Shown: positions 7,778 to 16,143 of the stretch, in pieces | Layout of the letters: each line of letters opens with the position of its first letter | Numbering within the stretch: position 1 is the stretch's first letter | DNA from: Actinacidiphila cocklensis | GTDB taxonomy: Bacteria > Actinomycetota > Actinomycetes > Streptomycetales > Streptomycetaceae | DNA: 64,000 nucleotides | Assembly (NCBI RefSeq): GCF_907177275.1 | Contig: NZ_CAJSLV010000092.1 | Location: forward strand, 186,001-250,000 | Reading direction: 5' to 3' | Made by a program: the position numbers and the translations under genes | Notes under the pieces: generated by a model | The model's input: only the letters and a program-made list of their open reading frames with translations | Told to the model about the DNA's origin: nothing | Database searches by the model: none

Positions 7778-8266
7778 TTATGAGGCGAGTTCGCCGACCT
7801 CGGCAACCTGGTCGGCGTCCCACTCGGCGATCCCGAGGTCCATGACGACATGAAACGGGATCGCCGGACGATCCCACCACTCGCCCAGTGCTACCGGAGC
7901 CGCCCACTCTTCGGCACTCAGTTTCATTGTATCGAGAAAGGCTCGGCGCTCGATCGGTTCGTCGGCGAAGAGCGAGTCGCTGCTCCGGAACACCAGGCAG
8001 TAGGAGTCTGCTGGAAGCCATTCGAGATCGGTCAGGCAATCTTTCAAGGCCGGCCAGTTCCGGCCGAAATAGTCAGGAAAATCCAATCTGCTGGAAACCA
8101 TCGAGAAGAAGGAGTCGAGCGTCCTCGCATCCCCGCCCTGGAATTCGACAACCACCCCCGAGCCCCCGGCGTCTTGGATGTAGTTCCTGGCGGTGACGTC
8201 ATCTAGGTCGGCTTTGACCACCCAGGGCGGGGAGGGGTGGGTCAAATGGTTTGATCGGATTGCCAT
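7778..8266 (-). CDS. Barstar-like immunity protein for the adjacent RHS toxin
   Basis: A 162-residue protein containing LDFPDYFGRNWPALKDCLTD, the barstar signature (a Tyr-Phe-Gly-x-Asn-x-x-Ala-x-x-Asp/Glu-Cys-Leu segment that plugs barnase). It starts 15 nt after the RHS stop with an AAAGGA ribosome site. The upstream toxin tip is of the barnase/RNase Sa type, so the pairing is that expected for toxin and inhibitor. By family, it would bind and block the ribonuclease in the cytoplasm. It is longer than classical barstar (about 90), with an N-terminal extension of about 60 residues. Confidence 0.88.
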   Translation of the reverse strand: MAIRSNHLTHPSPPWVVKADLDDVTARNYIQDAGGSGVVVEFQGGDARTLDSFFSMVSSRLDFPDYFGRNWPALKDCLTDLEWLPADSYCLVFRSSDSLFADEPIERRAFLDTMKLSAEEWAAPVALGEWWDRPAIPFHVVMDLGIAEWDADQVAEVGELAS

Positions 8267-8281
8267 CCCAAATTCCTTTAC

Positions 8282-11200
8282 TTACGGGATGCGAATGAAA
8301 GTCTGATAGTGGTCTGCGGTGTAGTAGGCAGATCCGTCCGAACCGGTTACGAGTCGCTCCTCGCCTCGATCCACACCCTTGATCTTCGGGTTGACATCCC
8401 ATTCTCGGTACGTGATGGCCGTCCCCGCGGGGTCAACCGTTGGGAGCATCTGCCCACCCTTCGCCCCGGTATTCCCGAACGGAGCGCCGCCCTTGTATCC
8501 GGCAAATGGCGAGCCTTTGGATCTGACCCTATCAAGAACATTCTGGACCTTTTCCGTTGCCGGGCCGTACGGGATGCACGGCGTGAGGCCGAGGGGGTCA
8601 ATCCAGTGGGTGGGGTTGGGGACGTAGGCGTAGTCGTTGTCGGCTGGTCGGAGGCCGAGGGGGTCGGGGGTGAGGTAGCGGGCGGTGGTGGGGTCGTAGT
8701 AGCGGTGATGGTTGTAGTGGAGGCCGGTCTCCTCGTCGGCGTATTGGCCGGGGAAGCGGAGAGGGCAGTCGGCGGGCTCGTTGTAGGAGGGCTGCGGGGG
8801 CGATCCCCACAGGTCGGGGGTGGCGTGCCAGGCGGTGGTGCCGTCGGGGTTGAGGAGGTGGGTGGGGGTGCCGACGAGGTCGGTGACTATTGCGTAGAAC
8901 TGGGCCTCGTCGGAGGTGCGGGTGGTCTGGGTGAGGGGAGTGTGGCTTCCAGGGGGGTATTCCCAGGTCGTGGTGGTGTCGGCTGTGGTCTGTTCGGTGA
9001 GCTGGGTGGAGTCCCAGGTGAAGTCGGTGCGGGTGAGGACGCTGCCGTCGGGGGCGAGTTGTTGCTTGGCGGTGCGGCGGCCGAGGGGGTCGTACCGGTA
9101 GCGCCAGGTGGTGTCGCCTGAGGTGGTGCTGGTGAGGCGGTCTTCGGTGTTCCACGTGTAGGTGCGGACGCGTTTCTGGCCGTTGAGGAGCCGGAGGGTG
9201 GTGCGGGTGAGGCGGCCGTGGCCGTCGTGTTCGTAGGTGGTGCGGGCGCCCCGGTGGATGCGTGTGCCAGTGAACTCCCGGGTGGTGGGGGTCTCGGACC
9301 CGGCTTCCGGGGCGTGGGTGAGGTTGCCGGCGCTGTCGTAGGCATAGGTCTCGGCCCGGTGGGGGGTGTGGACGGTGGTGACGCGGCCGGCGGGGTCGAG
9401 GTCGTAACGGCGGGTGCCGTCCTGGAGGTCGTGGATCTCGGTGAGGTAGCCGCCCTCGCGGTAGGTGTAGGTCCGGTGGTGCAGGAGGTGGTCGGCCTGA
9501 CCGTGGGCAGCGTTGGTGACAGCGGTCCCGGTGAGACGGCTGCTTGTGTCCCAGCTCTGGGTGAGGCGGAGGCCGTCGCCTATGCGGCGTTCGGTCTCGC
9601 GGCCGGCGGCGTCGTAGCCGAAGGTGAGGGCGCCGGCGAGGGATTCCAGGCCGGTGGGGCGTCCGGCGGGGTCGTAGGTCCAAGTGGAGGTGTGGCCGGA
9701 CGGGGTGGTGCGGCTGAGGCGGTGGCCTGCGAGGTCGTAGGTGTAGCGGGTGGTGTGGCCGTTGACGGTCTCGGCGAGGACGCGGCCGAGCGCGTCGCGT
9801 TCGAAGGTGACGGTGGCGTCGGCGTTCATGGCCGCGGTGAGCAGTCCCGCAGAGTCGTAGGCGAACGTGGCAGCCTCACCGTCCGTGGCGCGCTGTTCGG
9901 TGACCAGGCCCAGCGGGTTGCGGGTGTAGGCGATGGTCTGGCCGACGCCGTTGGTGCGGGCGACCAGTTGCCCGGCGCCGTCATGGGCGTAGGTGAGGGT
10001 GCGGCCGTTGAAGTCCGTCTCGGCGGTGAGGCGTCCTGCCTGGTCATGGGTGTACGTCCAGGTCAGCCCCTGCGGGTTGGTGACCGCGGTGAGGTGTAGT
10101 TCGGTGTCGTAGGCGAAGGAGTAAATGCGCCCGTCGGGGTCGGTGCGGGTGGCGGCGAGGTCGAAGTGCGTGTACGCGTAGCAAGTGGTGTGGCCGGCCT
10201 GGTCGGTGTGGGCGGTGAGATTGCCTTCACCGTCCCAGGTCCATGTCTCACGTGCGCCGTCCGCGGCCTCGCGCCAGGCTGGTTTGCCATCGAGTGTCCA
10301 CGCCATGCGCACCGTGTGGCCGAGCGGGTCGGTGACGGCGGTGGGGCGGCCGAAGGTGTCGCGTGTGACGCGGGTGCTGCGGCCCAGGGGATCGGTGACA
10401 GCAGTGGGGAGGCCCGCGGGGTTCGGCTGGTAGTGGTGGGTGTGACCGAGGGGGTCGGTCTCGGCGGCGAGGTGACCTTGCGCGTCGTGGACGTAACCGG
10501 TGACGGCGCCGGTGGGGTCGGTGGTGGTGAGGAGGTTGCCGGCGTCGTCGTAGGTGTGGGTCCAGGTGGCGCCGCCGGGTTCAGTGATCTGGACGGGCCG
10601 GCCCAGGTCGTTGTAGGTGGCGGAGGCAGTGGTGCTGTCGGGGAGGGTGACCTCGGTGACGTTGCCGGCCTCGTCGCAGCTGTAGCGGATGGTGCGGCCG
10701 AGAGGGTCGGTGACGGCGGTGAGGTGGCGGTTGGCCGGGTCCCACTCCTGCGTCGTGGTGTTGCCCAGAGGGTCGGTCTCGGCGACCAGACGGTGCGCGG
10801 CGTTGTGCTGGTAGGTGGTGGTGTGGCCGAGGGAGTTGGTGAAGGTGGTGGTGCGGGTCGTCTCGTCGTAGGCGAGGGTGCTGCTGAGGTAGCCGTCGGT
10901 GCCGTGGGTGGCGACGCAGCGGCCGCGGTGGTCGTAGGTGTAGGCGTAGGTGGTGTCGTTGCGGTCGGTCCAGGAAGTGATGCGCGCGGCGGTGTCATAG
11001 GCGAACTGGTGCGGCAGACCTGAGAAGTTGATTACCTGCGACAGATTGCCGGCGGCGTCGTAGCCGTATTGGCGGACGAGTGTGCCGGGCTGATCGGGCT
11101 CGGCCGGGTCCTGGAGGCGCAGGGCGGTGATGCGGCCGTCATGGGCGTCCAGGGTGAGGTGGTAGCCGCCGGTGTGGTGGATATCCGAGGGGACGCCGGT

Positions 11201-12919
11201 CTTGTCGTGCGTGATGGTCCAGCTGTTGCCGTTGCGGTCGCTGACCTTGGTAAGGGGGAGATGGGTGGGGCCGCCCGGGGAGGCCTTGGTGCCGAGGACG
11301 GCGGTGAAGTGGAGGGTCTGGCCGGTGGTGGGGTCGGTGACGCGCAGGGGTGAGCCGGGGTTGCCGTCCCACTGCAGGGGCCGGCAGGGGCCGTGGCTGG
11401 GCCGGGTGGGGACGTCGGCTTGCGGTACCGGGTAGAGCTGGATCGACCCGTCGGCGGCGACGAACGCCACGCCTTGGTCGTCGAGTTCGAGGCGCTGGTC
11501 GAGCGTGGAGGCCCAACTGGGGCCGAAGAAACGACCGACCCGGTAGGACGAAGTGTGGGTGCGTTCCAGGACCAGGGGGAGGGTTCCGGGGAGGGTGATG
11601 TCTGTCTGGGCGAGGATCATGTCGCCGGTGGCGACGTCGATCGGGTCGGTCACGCACTTCTTCGCCGCTTGCTCGATGGCGGCTTTGGCGGGGTCTTCTG
11701 CTGCGGCGCGGGCGCCGCCCCTGGCGGCTTGTTCTGCGGCGTCCTTGGCGGCGTTCTTGGCGGCGTCTTCGGCTGCGGTTTTGCCGGCGGCGCTGCCGCC
11801 GTCGGTGGCGATGGCCAGGAGGATGTTGCCGATGAGGCGGCCGCTTGCTTCGGAGCCGTCGGAGCCCCAGCCGGTGCCGAGGATGATGCCGGGGAGGCGT
11901 TCGGGGTGCTGGGTCATGTCGACCAGCCCGGCGGCGGTGGCGTTGAGGTGGGTGAGGTACTGGGCGGGGTGGGTGAGGTTGTAGGGGTCCATCGGGTTCA
12001 GGCCGCGGGCGAACTTGTCCAGGTCGGTGAGTGAGCGGACGAGGCCGCCGGCGAAGTGCTCGCCTGCGATGGGTGCGGCTTTGCCGACGTCGCCGAGGTC
12101 GTTGTGCATCCGGTCGGTGAAGTCCGGCTTCGCCGGAGCGAGCTTGGTCGCTTCGCGGACTTTGGCCTCGGCTGCGGACGCGGCGCTGTCGCGTTGCTTG
12201 CGGGCGGCGTTCAGGGTGTCTTGGGCGGCCTGCTTGTCCTTGGCTCCCGGGTCGATGAACGCAGCCGGTGCCACGGGTTTGGTGCCGGGGTCTTTGCCGT
12301 CGTCGACCTTGTCGTTGTATGCCTTGACGTCGTCGTGGTAGGTGTCGACGGCCGTGTTGTAGGCGTCGGCTGCGGCTTTGCGTGCGGCGGCGCCCTGTTT
12401 CCACAGCCGGACGGCTTCCCTGGCCTGGCCTTTGGCCCAGTCGACGGTTTCGGCGTAGGTCTCCAGGGCGAGCCCGGCTTGGGCGCAGGCGGTGGCGGCA
12501 TGTGCCCACTTGGCGGGCTGGGCCTTGAACATCTTCCGGAAGGCGTCGGCGCCGAAGCCTTCCCAGTTCCCGGGGTCCAGATGTGACAGGCCGGTGTGCC
12601 CGGAGTCGAAGGCCATCGCGAATTTCGCCAGGTGCAGGACCACTTCGCGGATCTTCCCTGCGTCCCCGTGCAGGAGTTCGTCCGGCTCCTCGGACTGACC
12701 CAACTGCTGCTCGGCCACGTGCGCGCCGAGGTGGTCGGCGATGTGGTCGCCCTTGTCCTCCACCCAGTCCGCGGCATCATCCAGACCCACATGGTCGAGG
12801 CCGTCCCCGACGATATGGGCGCCCTTGTCGATGGCCGCCCCGGCCTTCTTCTTCACCGCGTTGTAGCCGTGCTCCAGGCCGTCACCGACCGAGTTGACGG
12901 CATCCCCGAAGATCCCCAT
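8282..12919 (-). CDS. RHS-repeat polymorphic toxin with barnase/RNase Sa-type tip (copy A, intact)
   Basis: 1545 residues. About 1-250 is a helical N-terminus with a WxG element (PGNWEGFGADAFRKMF) and long coiled segments, of the type VII-exported kind. About 380-430 is Ala-rich. About 430-500 (DPIDVATGDM onward) is a DUF6531-like entry to the shell. About 570-1390 carries many YD/RHS repeats. The RHS core ends PLRFPGQYADEETGLHYN then DPLGL near 1446. The tip, 1448-1545, matches guanyl-specific RNases: Glu1506 in YREWDV, Arg1518 and Arg1522 in RGEERLVTG, His1537 in YYTADHYQTF. ATG 12919 is chosen by homology to the other copies. A barstar-like gene follows. Confidence 0.93.
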   Translation of the reverse strand: MGIFGDAVNSVGDGLEHGYNAVKKKAGAAIDKGAHIVGDGLDHVGLDDAADWVEDKGDHIADHLGAHVAEQQLGQSEEPDELLHGDAGKIREVVLHLAKFAMAFDSGHTGLSHLDPGNWEGFGADAFRKMFKAQPAKWAHAATACAQAGLALETYAETVDWAKGQAREAVRLWKQGAAARKAAADAYNTAVDTYHDDVKAYNDKVDDGKDPGTKPVAPAAFIDPGAKDKQAAQDTLNAARKQRDSAASAAEAKVREATKLAPAKPDFTDRMHNDLGDVGKAAPIAGEHFAGGLVRSLTDLDKFARGLNPMDPYNLTHPAQYLTHLNATAAGLVDMTQHPERLPGIILGTGWGSDGSEASGRLIGNILLAIATDGGSAAGKTAAEDAAKNAAKDAAEQAARGGARAAAEDPAKAAIEQAAKKCVTDPIDVATGDMILAQTDITLPGTLPLVLERTHTSSYRVGRFFGPSWASTLDQRLELDDQGVAFVAADGSIQLYPVPQADVPTRPSHGPCRPLQWDGNPGSPLRVTDPTTGQTLHFTAVLGTKASPGGPTHLPLTKVSDRNGNSWTITHDKTGVPSDIHHTGGYHLTLDAHDGRITALRLQDPAEPDQPGTLVRQYGYDAAGNLSQVINFSGLPHQFAYDTAARITSWTDRNDTTYAYTYDHRGRCVATHGTDGYLSSTLAYDETTRTTTFTNSLGHTTTYQHNAAHRLVAETDPLGNTTTQEWDPANRHLTAVTDPLGRTIRYSCDEAGNVTEVTLPDSTTASATYNDLGRPVQITEPGGATWTHTYDDAGNLLTTTDPTGAVTGYVHDAQGHLAAETDPLGHTHHYQPNPAGLPTAVTDPLGRSTRVTRDTFGRPTAVTDPLGHTVRMAWTLDGKPAWREAADGARETWTWDGEGNLTAHTDQAGHTTCYAYTHFDLAATRTDPDGRIYSFAYDTELHLTAVTNPQGLTWTYTHDQAGRLTAETDFNGRTLTYAHDGAGQLVARTNGVGQTIAYTRNPLGLVTEQRATDGEAATFAYDSAGLLTAAMNADATVTFERDALGRVLAETVNGHTTRYTYDLAGHRLSRTTPSGHTSTWTYDPAGRPTGLESLAGALTFGYDAAGRETERRIGDGLRLTQSWDTSSRLTGTAVTNAAHGQADHLLHHRTYTYREGGYLTEIHDLQDGTRRYDLDPAGRVTTVHTPHRAETYAYDSAGNLTHAPEAGSETPTTREFTGTRIHRGARTTYEHDGHGRLTRTTLRLLNGQKRVRTYTWNTEDRLTSTTSGDTTWRYRYDPLGRRTAKQQLAPDGSVLTRTDFTWDSTQLTEQTTADTTTTWEYPPGSHTPLTQTTRTSDEAQFYAIVTDLVGTPTHLLNPDGTTAWHATPDLWGSPPQPSYNEPADCPLRFPGQYADEETGLHYNHHRYYDPTTARYLTPDPLGLRPADNDYAYVPNPTHWIDPLGLTPCIPYGPATEKVQNVLDRVRSKGSPFAGYKGGAPFGNTGAKGGQMLPTVDPAGTAITYREWDVNPKIKGVDRGEERLVTGSDGSAYYTADHYQTFIRIP

Positions 12920-13060
12920 ACGCCCCACCCCCCACGGCAGTACGACAGTCACACGAACCTAGCAACTGCCGGTAGTGCAGTCATCACCGCCCGGGATGCG
13001 GATGCCCGAATATGGCCTCGGTGCGAGCCCGTTCGCCGCCCGTCCCTCCGGCTCAGGGCC
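12920..13060 (-). promoter_or_regulatory. Conserved leader of RHS gene, copy A
   Basis: Homologous to the leaders at 203 and 21385. On the minus strand it has TTGCTAGGTTCG, TCGTACTGCC and a G-rich tract before the ATG. A GTG at 12952 would add 11 residues (VTVVLPWGVGR) but is not in frame in copy B, so the leader is more likely untranslated promoter DNA. Confidence 0.45.
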
Positions 13061-13213
13061 TCACGTACACCGCCGGACGCGGAATCCACCGGAACGCCCA
13101 GAAACGAATGGCGTCAATTGACCGCCAGATGCGGTGCGCGAGTCGTGCGGGTTCTTCAATCGGCCCGCCCGGACGATAAAAAGGCCCCGGGTCGTCGACC
13201 TGGGGCTTTGCAA

Positions 13214-13257
13214 TGGAGCGGATGACGGGAATCGAACCCGCGCTCTGAGCTTGGGAA
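13214..13257 (-). repeat. tRNA-Gly(CCC) 3'-half duplicate: att core, copy 2
   Basis: Forty-four bases match the tRNA 3' half exactly. On the left are the paired repeats (about 13131-13151) and a hairpin (about 13186-13210) like the tRNA terminator. On the right a GTGCTGGTCAGCGGCACGT segment is shared with copy 1, followed by the arm repeats near 13370. It separates the RHS-A module from the PIN/antitoxin module. Confidence 0.85.
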
Positions 13258-13397
13258 TCACGGGTGCTTGCCGGGCGTCCGTGCTGGTCAGCGGCACGTG
13301 ACGTCCTGGAGCGCCCACCGTGCCGGAGCCGTTGATGACCGTGGTTGACCGCGCTGTACCGCTGTGCGTGGTGCGGATGTGGTGCGGCGGGCAAGCC

Positions 13398-13856
13398 CTA
13401 CCGGTCGTGGAGGACGGTGGGCCGGGTGACGGGTACGACGGTGAGGAGGCCGTCGAGGCCCTTGTAGTCGTCGGGGTTGGTGGTGAAGAGGGGGAGTTCT
13501 TCGGCGATGGCGATGGCGGCGATCATGAGGTCGGCGACGCGGCGGCGGGGTTTGCGTCCGGCGCCGATCACCGCGGCGCAGACTCTGCCGTATATGCGGG
13601 CGGCTTCGGTGTCGAAGGGGATGGGGTCGAACTCGTTCTCGGCGCGCTGCAGGATGTCGAGGCGCCGGCCCCGTTCCGCGTGCTCGTCGTAGTCGTCCTG
13701 GTCCTCGTTCCTGCGCACCTCGTGGGGTCCTGCGGACAGCTCGGCCAGGGTGATGGCTGTGATCGCCACCTCGGCGGGGAGTTCCGCGGGGTCGATCCAT
13801 TTGCGCAGGATGACGATGTTGGTGTCGAGCAGGCCCTGGGCGTACTCAGCGGGCAT
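13398..13856 (-). CDS. PIN-domain ribonuclease toxin, VapC-like (copy 2)
   Basis: 152 residues, 148 identical to copy 1 at 459-917, with all PIN acidic residues kept (Asp11, Glu39, Asp109 and the NPDD pair). The overlap with the antitoxin is again 11 nt. The downstream 70 bp is also conserved between copies, so the duplicated unit includes the arm repeat beside the att core. Two intact, nearly identical modules should cross-neutralise. Confidence 0.88.
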   Translation of the reverse strand: MPAEYAQGLLDTNIVILRKWIDPAELPAEVAITAITLAELSAGPHEVRRNEDQDDYDEHAERGRRLDILQRAENEFDPIPFDTEAARIYGRVCAAVIGAGRKPRRRVADLMIAAIAIAEELPLFTTNPDDYKGLDGLLTVVPVTRPTVLHDR

Positions 13857-14115
13857 AGGGGTCGTCCGTCTCCTGCTCAGCCGTAAGGTCCTGGTCGGCC
13901 CTGAACGCCTCCAAGGAGACGTCCGACGCCGTACGGGACATGGCGGCGAACTCCGAACGCGGAACGAACCGCCGGCGCCGACGGAGCGGGACCAGCTCCC
14001 CGATCCGGTGCCCGTCGCGGGTGACAGTGAAGGACTGCCCGCCCTGGACGGCGTCCATGATCTCTCTGGACCGATTGCGTAGATCGCGCTGGGTGATCTC
14101 GGGCTGCGCTGTCAT
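13846..14115 (-). CDS. Phd/YefM-type antitoxin (copy 2)
   Basis: 89 residues beginning MTAQPEITQRDLRNRSRE. It differs from copy 1 at positions 2, 17, 37, 42 and 77. The candidate operator, two GTAGCAC units 10 bp apart, lies at 14125-14141. Upstream the sequence GCCGCGAGCCGGTCGTAGGCG is shared with copy 1 before the flanks diverge, marking the edge of the duplicated unit. Confidence 0.88.
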   Translation of the reverse strand: MTAQPEITQRDLRNRSREIMDAVQGGQSFTVTRDGHRIGELVPLRRRRRFVPRSEFAAMSRTASDVSLEAFRADQDLTAEQETDDPYAR

Positions 14116-14144
14116 TGGACCAGCGTAGCACCTGGTAGCACCGT

Positions 14145-14516
14145 GTGCCGCGAGCCGGTCGTAGGCGCCCGGAGATCGCGTCCGGCTGGTTCAGGACTCC
14201 TTGGGCTGCGCTGAGGGACGGATGGTCCGTGGGTACCTACCGCGCAGGTGCAGACGCTGTCGGCCAGGGGGCGAACTACCTGGTCGGCCGGGACGAGAAC
14301 CGTCAGCGGCTCCGCGAGGAACTCGGCATCGAGACGTGGCGGACCAGCGCGATAGTGCTGATCGGACACCCGTCGATTCCGTCCTCCGTTCCTGAGGAGT
14401 CGGTCACCGAGGCACTTCGCATCTTCAATACCCAGGTGAATCGCGTGGAGGTGCTTACGTACGAGGAGTTGGTTGATAAAGCCGAGCGCTCCTTGGGCAG
14501 CGAGCCTTCGCCGTAA
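14145..14516 (+). pseudogene. Shedu (SduA/DUF4263)-like C-terminal remnant
   Basis: The useful sequence starts near GADAVGQGANYLVGRDENR and runs through LREELGIETWRTSAIVLIG to VEVLTYEELVDKAERSLG. This order (a helix with the chain-length spacing of QxxxYxxx, a strand with IG, and a final TYEEL helix) resembles the C-terminal part of Shedu/DUF4263 nucleases, an anti-phage family. The catalytic lysine segment and everything before it are absent, and the first 40 residues look like junk. It is best read as a truncated defence gene. Recognition is from memory of the family and is moderate. Confidence 0.4.
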
Positions 14517-14635
14517 TCCCGCAGACATTAGGACTGCCTGCGGCGTGTCCTAATGAATCACCGAGTTCGCCATGGGCGGCGATAATGATTTGCGGCCGAG
14601 AGAAAGCCCCACGTCTTCGACCTGGGGCTGTGCAA

Positions 14636-14679
14636 TGGAGCGGGTGACGGGCATCGAACCCGCGCTCTGAGCACGGAAA
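14636..14679 (-). repeat. Decayed tRNA-Gly 3'-half duplicate: att core, copy 3
   Basis: It matches the 44-nt core with four or five changes (for example GGGTGACGGGCATCG, and ACGG for TTGG near the anticodon end). A preceding hairpin (AAGCCCCA...TGGGGCT, about 14604-14629) resembles the tRNA terminator. No clear paired arm repeats remain. Probably the oldest copy. Confidence 0.7.
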
Positions 14680-14812
14680 CCAGGTGCCGTTGGAGCCTTG
14701 GCTTGCCTCGGGCCAGAGGCGGTGCCGTCGACAGCGGCAGCATGAATGCTGCGCCCCGACGGCGACTCCGGGCGCCCGTGGTGTGTCCGGAGACGGTGCC
14801 GTGGGTGGACAT

Positions 14813-15220
14813 TCATTCGTGGCGTGCGGCCAAGTAGGCCCGGGTCCTCAGGACGCGGACGCGGCGGGCGTCCCAGGACGCCGACAAAGCGTCTCCGAGG
14901 ATCTCCGTACGAATCCCGCCGGACGCGCCTGTCGCCAGGGTCACAGCATCCGCGCGGGAGCCGTGCCAGCCGTCGACGCGCAGGTGGGAGATCCCTTCGA
15001 AGGTGAGGAAGAGCTCGAAGGCGTTGAGTCCTTTCTCCGTCCACTCCGCCGGCGGTCGTTCCGGCAGGGCGTCCAGCGCGAATCCGAGCGTCAGGCTGGT
15101 GTCGCGCTCGTCGATATGGATGGAGAAGAGGTCGAAGGACGTCAGATCGGGCGGACGTGTGAAGAGCAGAGCCAGGGCTTCCGGGGTGTCCGTGAGCTGC
15201 AGCCAGTCAGACCCGTCCAT
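14813..15220 (-). CDS. Imm50-like immunity protein, second of tandem pair
   Basis: 135 residues starting MDGSDWLQLTDTPEAL. The pattern of a short Trp-containing start, then a beta-rich body with SIHIDERDTSLTLGF, PAEWTEKGLNAFELFLTF and HLRVDGW, resembles Imm50-type immunity proteins. It overlaps the gene before it by 14 nt, implying coupled translation. The partner toxin would be the decayed RHS tip at 15661-16019 or a tip since lost. ATG 15220 is chosen because the upstream frame is Thr/Ser-rich shadow sequence. Confidence 0.6.
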   Translation of the reverse strand: MDGSDWLQLTDTPEALALLFTRPPDLTSFDLFSIHIDERDTSLTLGFALDALPERPPAEWTEKGLNAFELFLTFEGISHLRVDGWHGSRADAVTLATGASGGIRTEILGDALSASWDARRVRVLRTRAYLAARHE

Positions 15221-15710
15221 AGAACGTCTTCTCTCCGAGGTCGGGGAGGACGTCGTACCGCAGTTGGTCGACCTTCCCGACGTAGTAGTGGTGGCCGCGG
15301 TCCGCACCGTCGGTGCTGGAGCGGTAGGCGCTCATCTTTCCGATGGTCAGGGAGTCGCTACTGGAGAAGGTCAGGTGGGTGCCGGCTGTACCGAGCCGCA
15401 CCAGGACCCTCCGTTCCACCGTTGGCACGATGTCCAGGGATCCTGTCACCCGGGGGTTCCAGCCGAGCAGCAGGAAGTCGTCCACGGCGAGGAACTGCAG
15501 CTGGCACTGGAACGTGTCGCAGCCGTTCTGCTCCCACTCCGGGCGCGGCCGGTCAGGAAAGGCCGGAAGGTCGAAACGCAGGGTGAGCGTCGGGCCGCGG
15601 CGGTCGAGGTACAGAGACCTCACCGTGAGGGGTTCGAGCGGCGGGGGCGACGTGTAGAAGTCAGTGAGCACCGCCAGGTTGCGGACCAGTCCGGCCCAGG
15701 CTGGGGTCAT
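15207..15710 (-). CDS. Imm50-like immunity protein, first of tandem pair
   Basis: 167 residues from MTPAWAGLVRNLAVL (GGAG 11 nt upstream); a longer frame starts at 15779. It has LTVRSLYLDRRGPTLTLRF, PEWEQNGCDTFQCQLQF and DDFLLLGW, the same order of segments as the following gene. The two are diverged relatives. Tandem immunity genes behind an orphan toxin tip are typical of RHS loci that have swapped tips. The family name is a by-eye match. Confidence 0.6.
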   Translation of the reverse strand: MTPAWAGLVRNLAVLTDFYTSPPPLEPLTVRSLYLDRRGPTLTLRFDLPAFPDRPRPEWEQNGCDTFQCQLQFLAVDDFLLLGWNPRVTGSLDIVPTVERRVLVRLGTAGTHLTFSSSDSLTIGKMSAYRSSTDGADRGHHYYVGKVDQLRYDVLPDLGEKTFYGRV

Positions 15711-16019
15711 AGTAGTAATGCTCCTCGGCTCCCGGAAGTTGGCCGTTCCTCGGATCGTCGAATGGCCGGACATGGACATGAGGCCGCTGGTATCCCGGTT
15801 CGCCGGGTGAACGATGGCCCGTCCAGTGGTCCTGGAACGTGATCAGGTCACCGGAATCCGTCAGACATAGGCGTAGTCGTTCAGAGCGGGCGCCAGTCCC
15901 AGAGGATCGGCACTGAGGTAGGAGGCTGTGGACGGCAGGTAGCACCTGAACAGGTTGTAGTGCAGCCCCGTTTCCTCATCGTGATATTGCCCGGGGAAAC
16001 GCAGTGGACAATCGGCTGT
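15661..16019 (-). pseudogene. Orphan RHS core end plus toxin tip, frameshifted
   Basis: From 16019 the frame reads PLRFPGQYHDEETGLHYN to DPLGLAPALNDYAYV and stops at 15861. This matches the RHS core end of copies A and B. In a neighbouring frame (15661-15863) the sequence continues SGDLITFQDHWTG, RPHVHVRPFDDPRNG and EEHYYYDP, which looks like a small toxin domain rich in His, Asp and Tyr. The body of the RHS gene is absent. This is the displaced-tip arrangement seen when RHS C-termini are exchanged. The toxin class is not recognised. Confidence 0.65.
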
Positions 16020-16143
16020 GGTTGTCCGGGATGTCGACTCCCCCATCGGAGGGTGTTCGGACTGCGAAGGAGCCGTTACCGGATGTCGGGGGCGAGGTCC
16101 GGTTGGCAGGAACCGCACCCTCCTCCACTGCTTCGTGGGGCGA

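Noticed and set aside
12920..12952. GTG start adding 11 residues to RHS-A
   Set aside because: The leader is conserved as DNA, but this frame is not kept in copy B.
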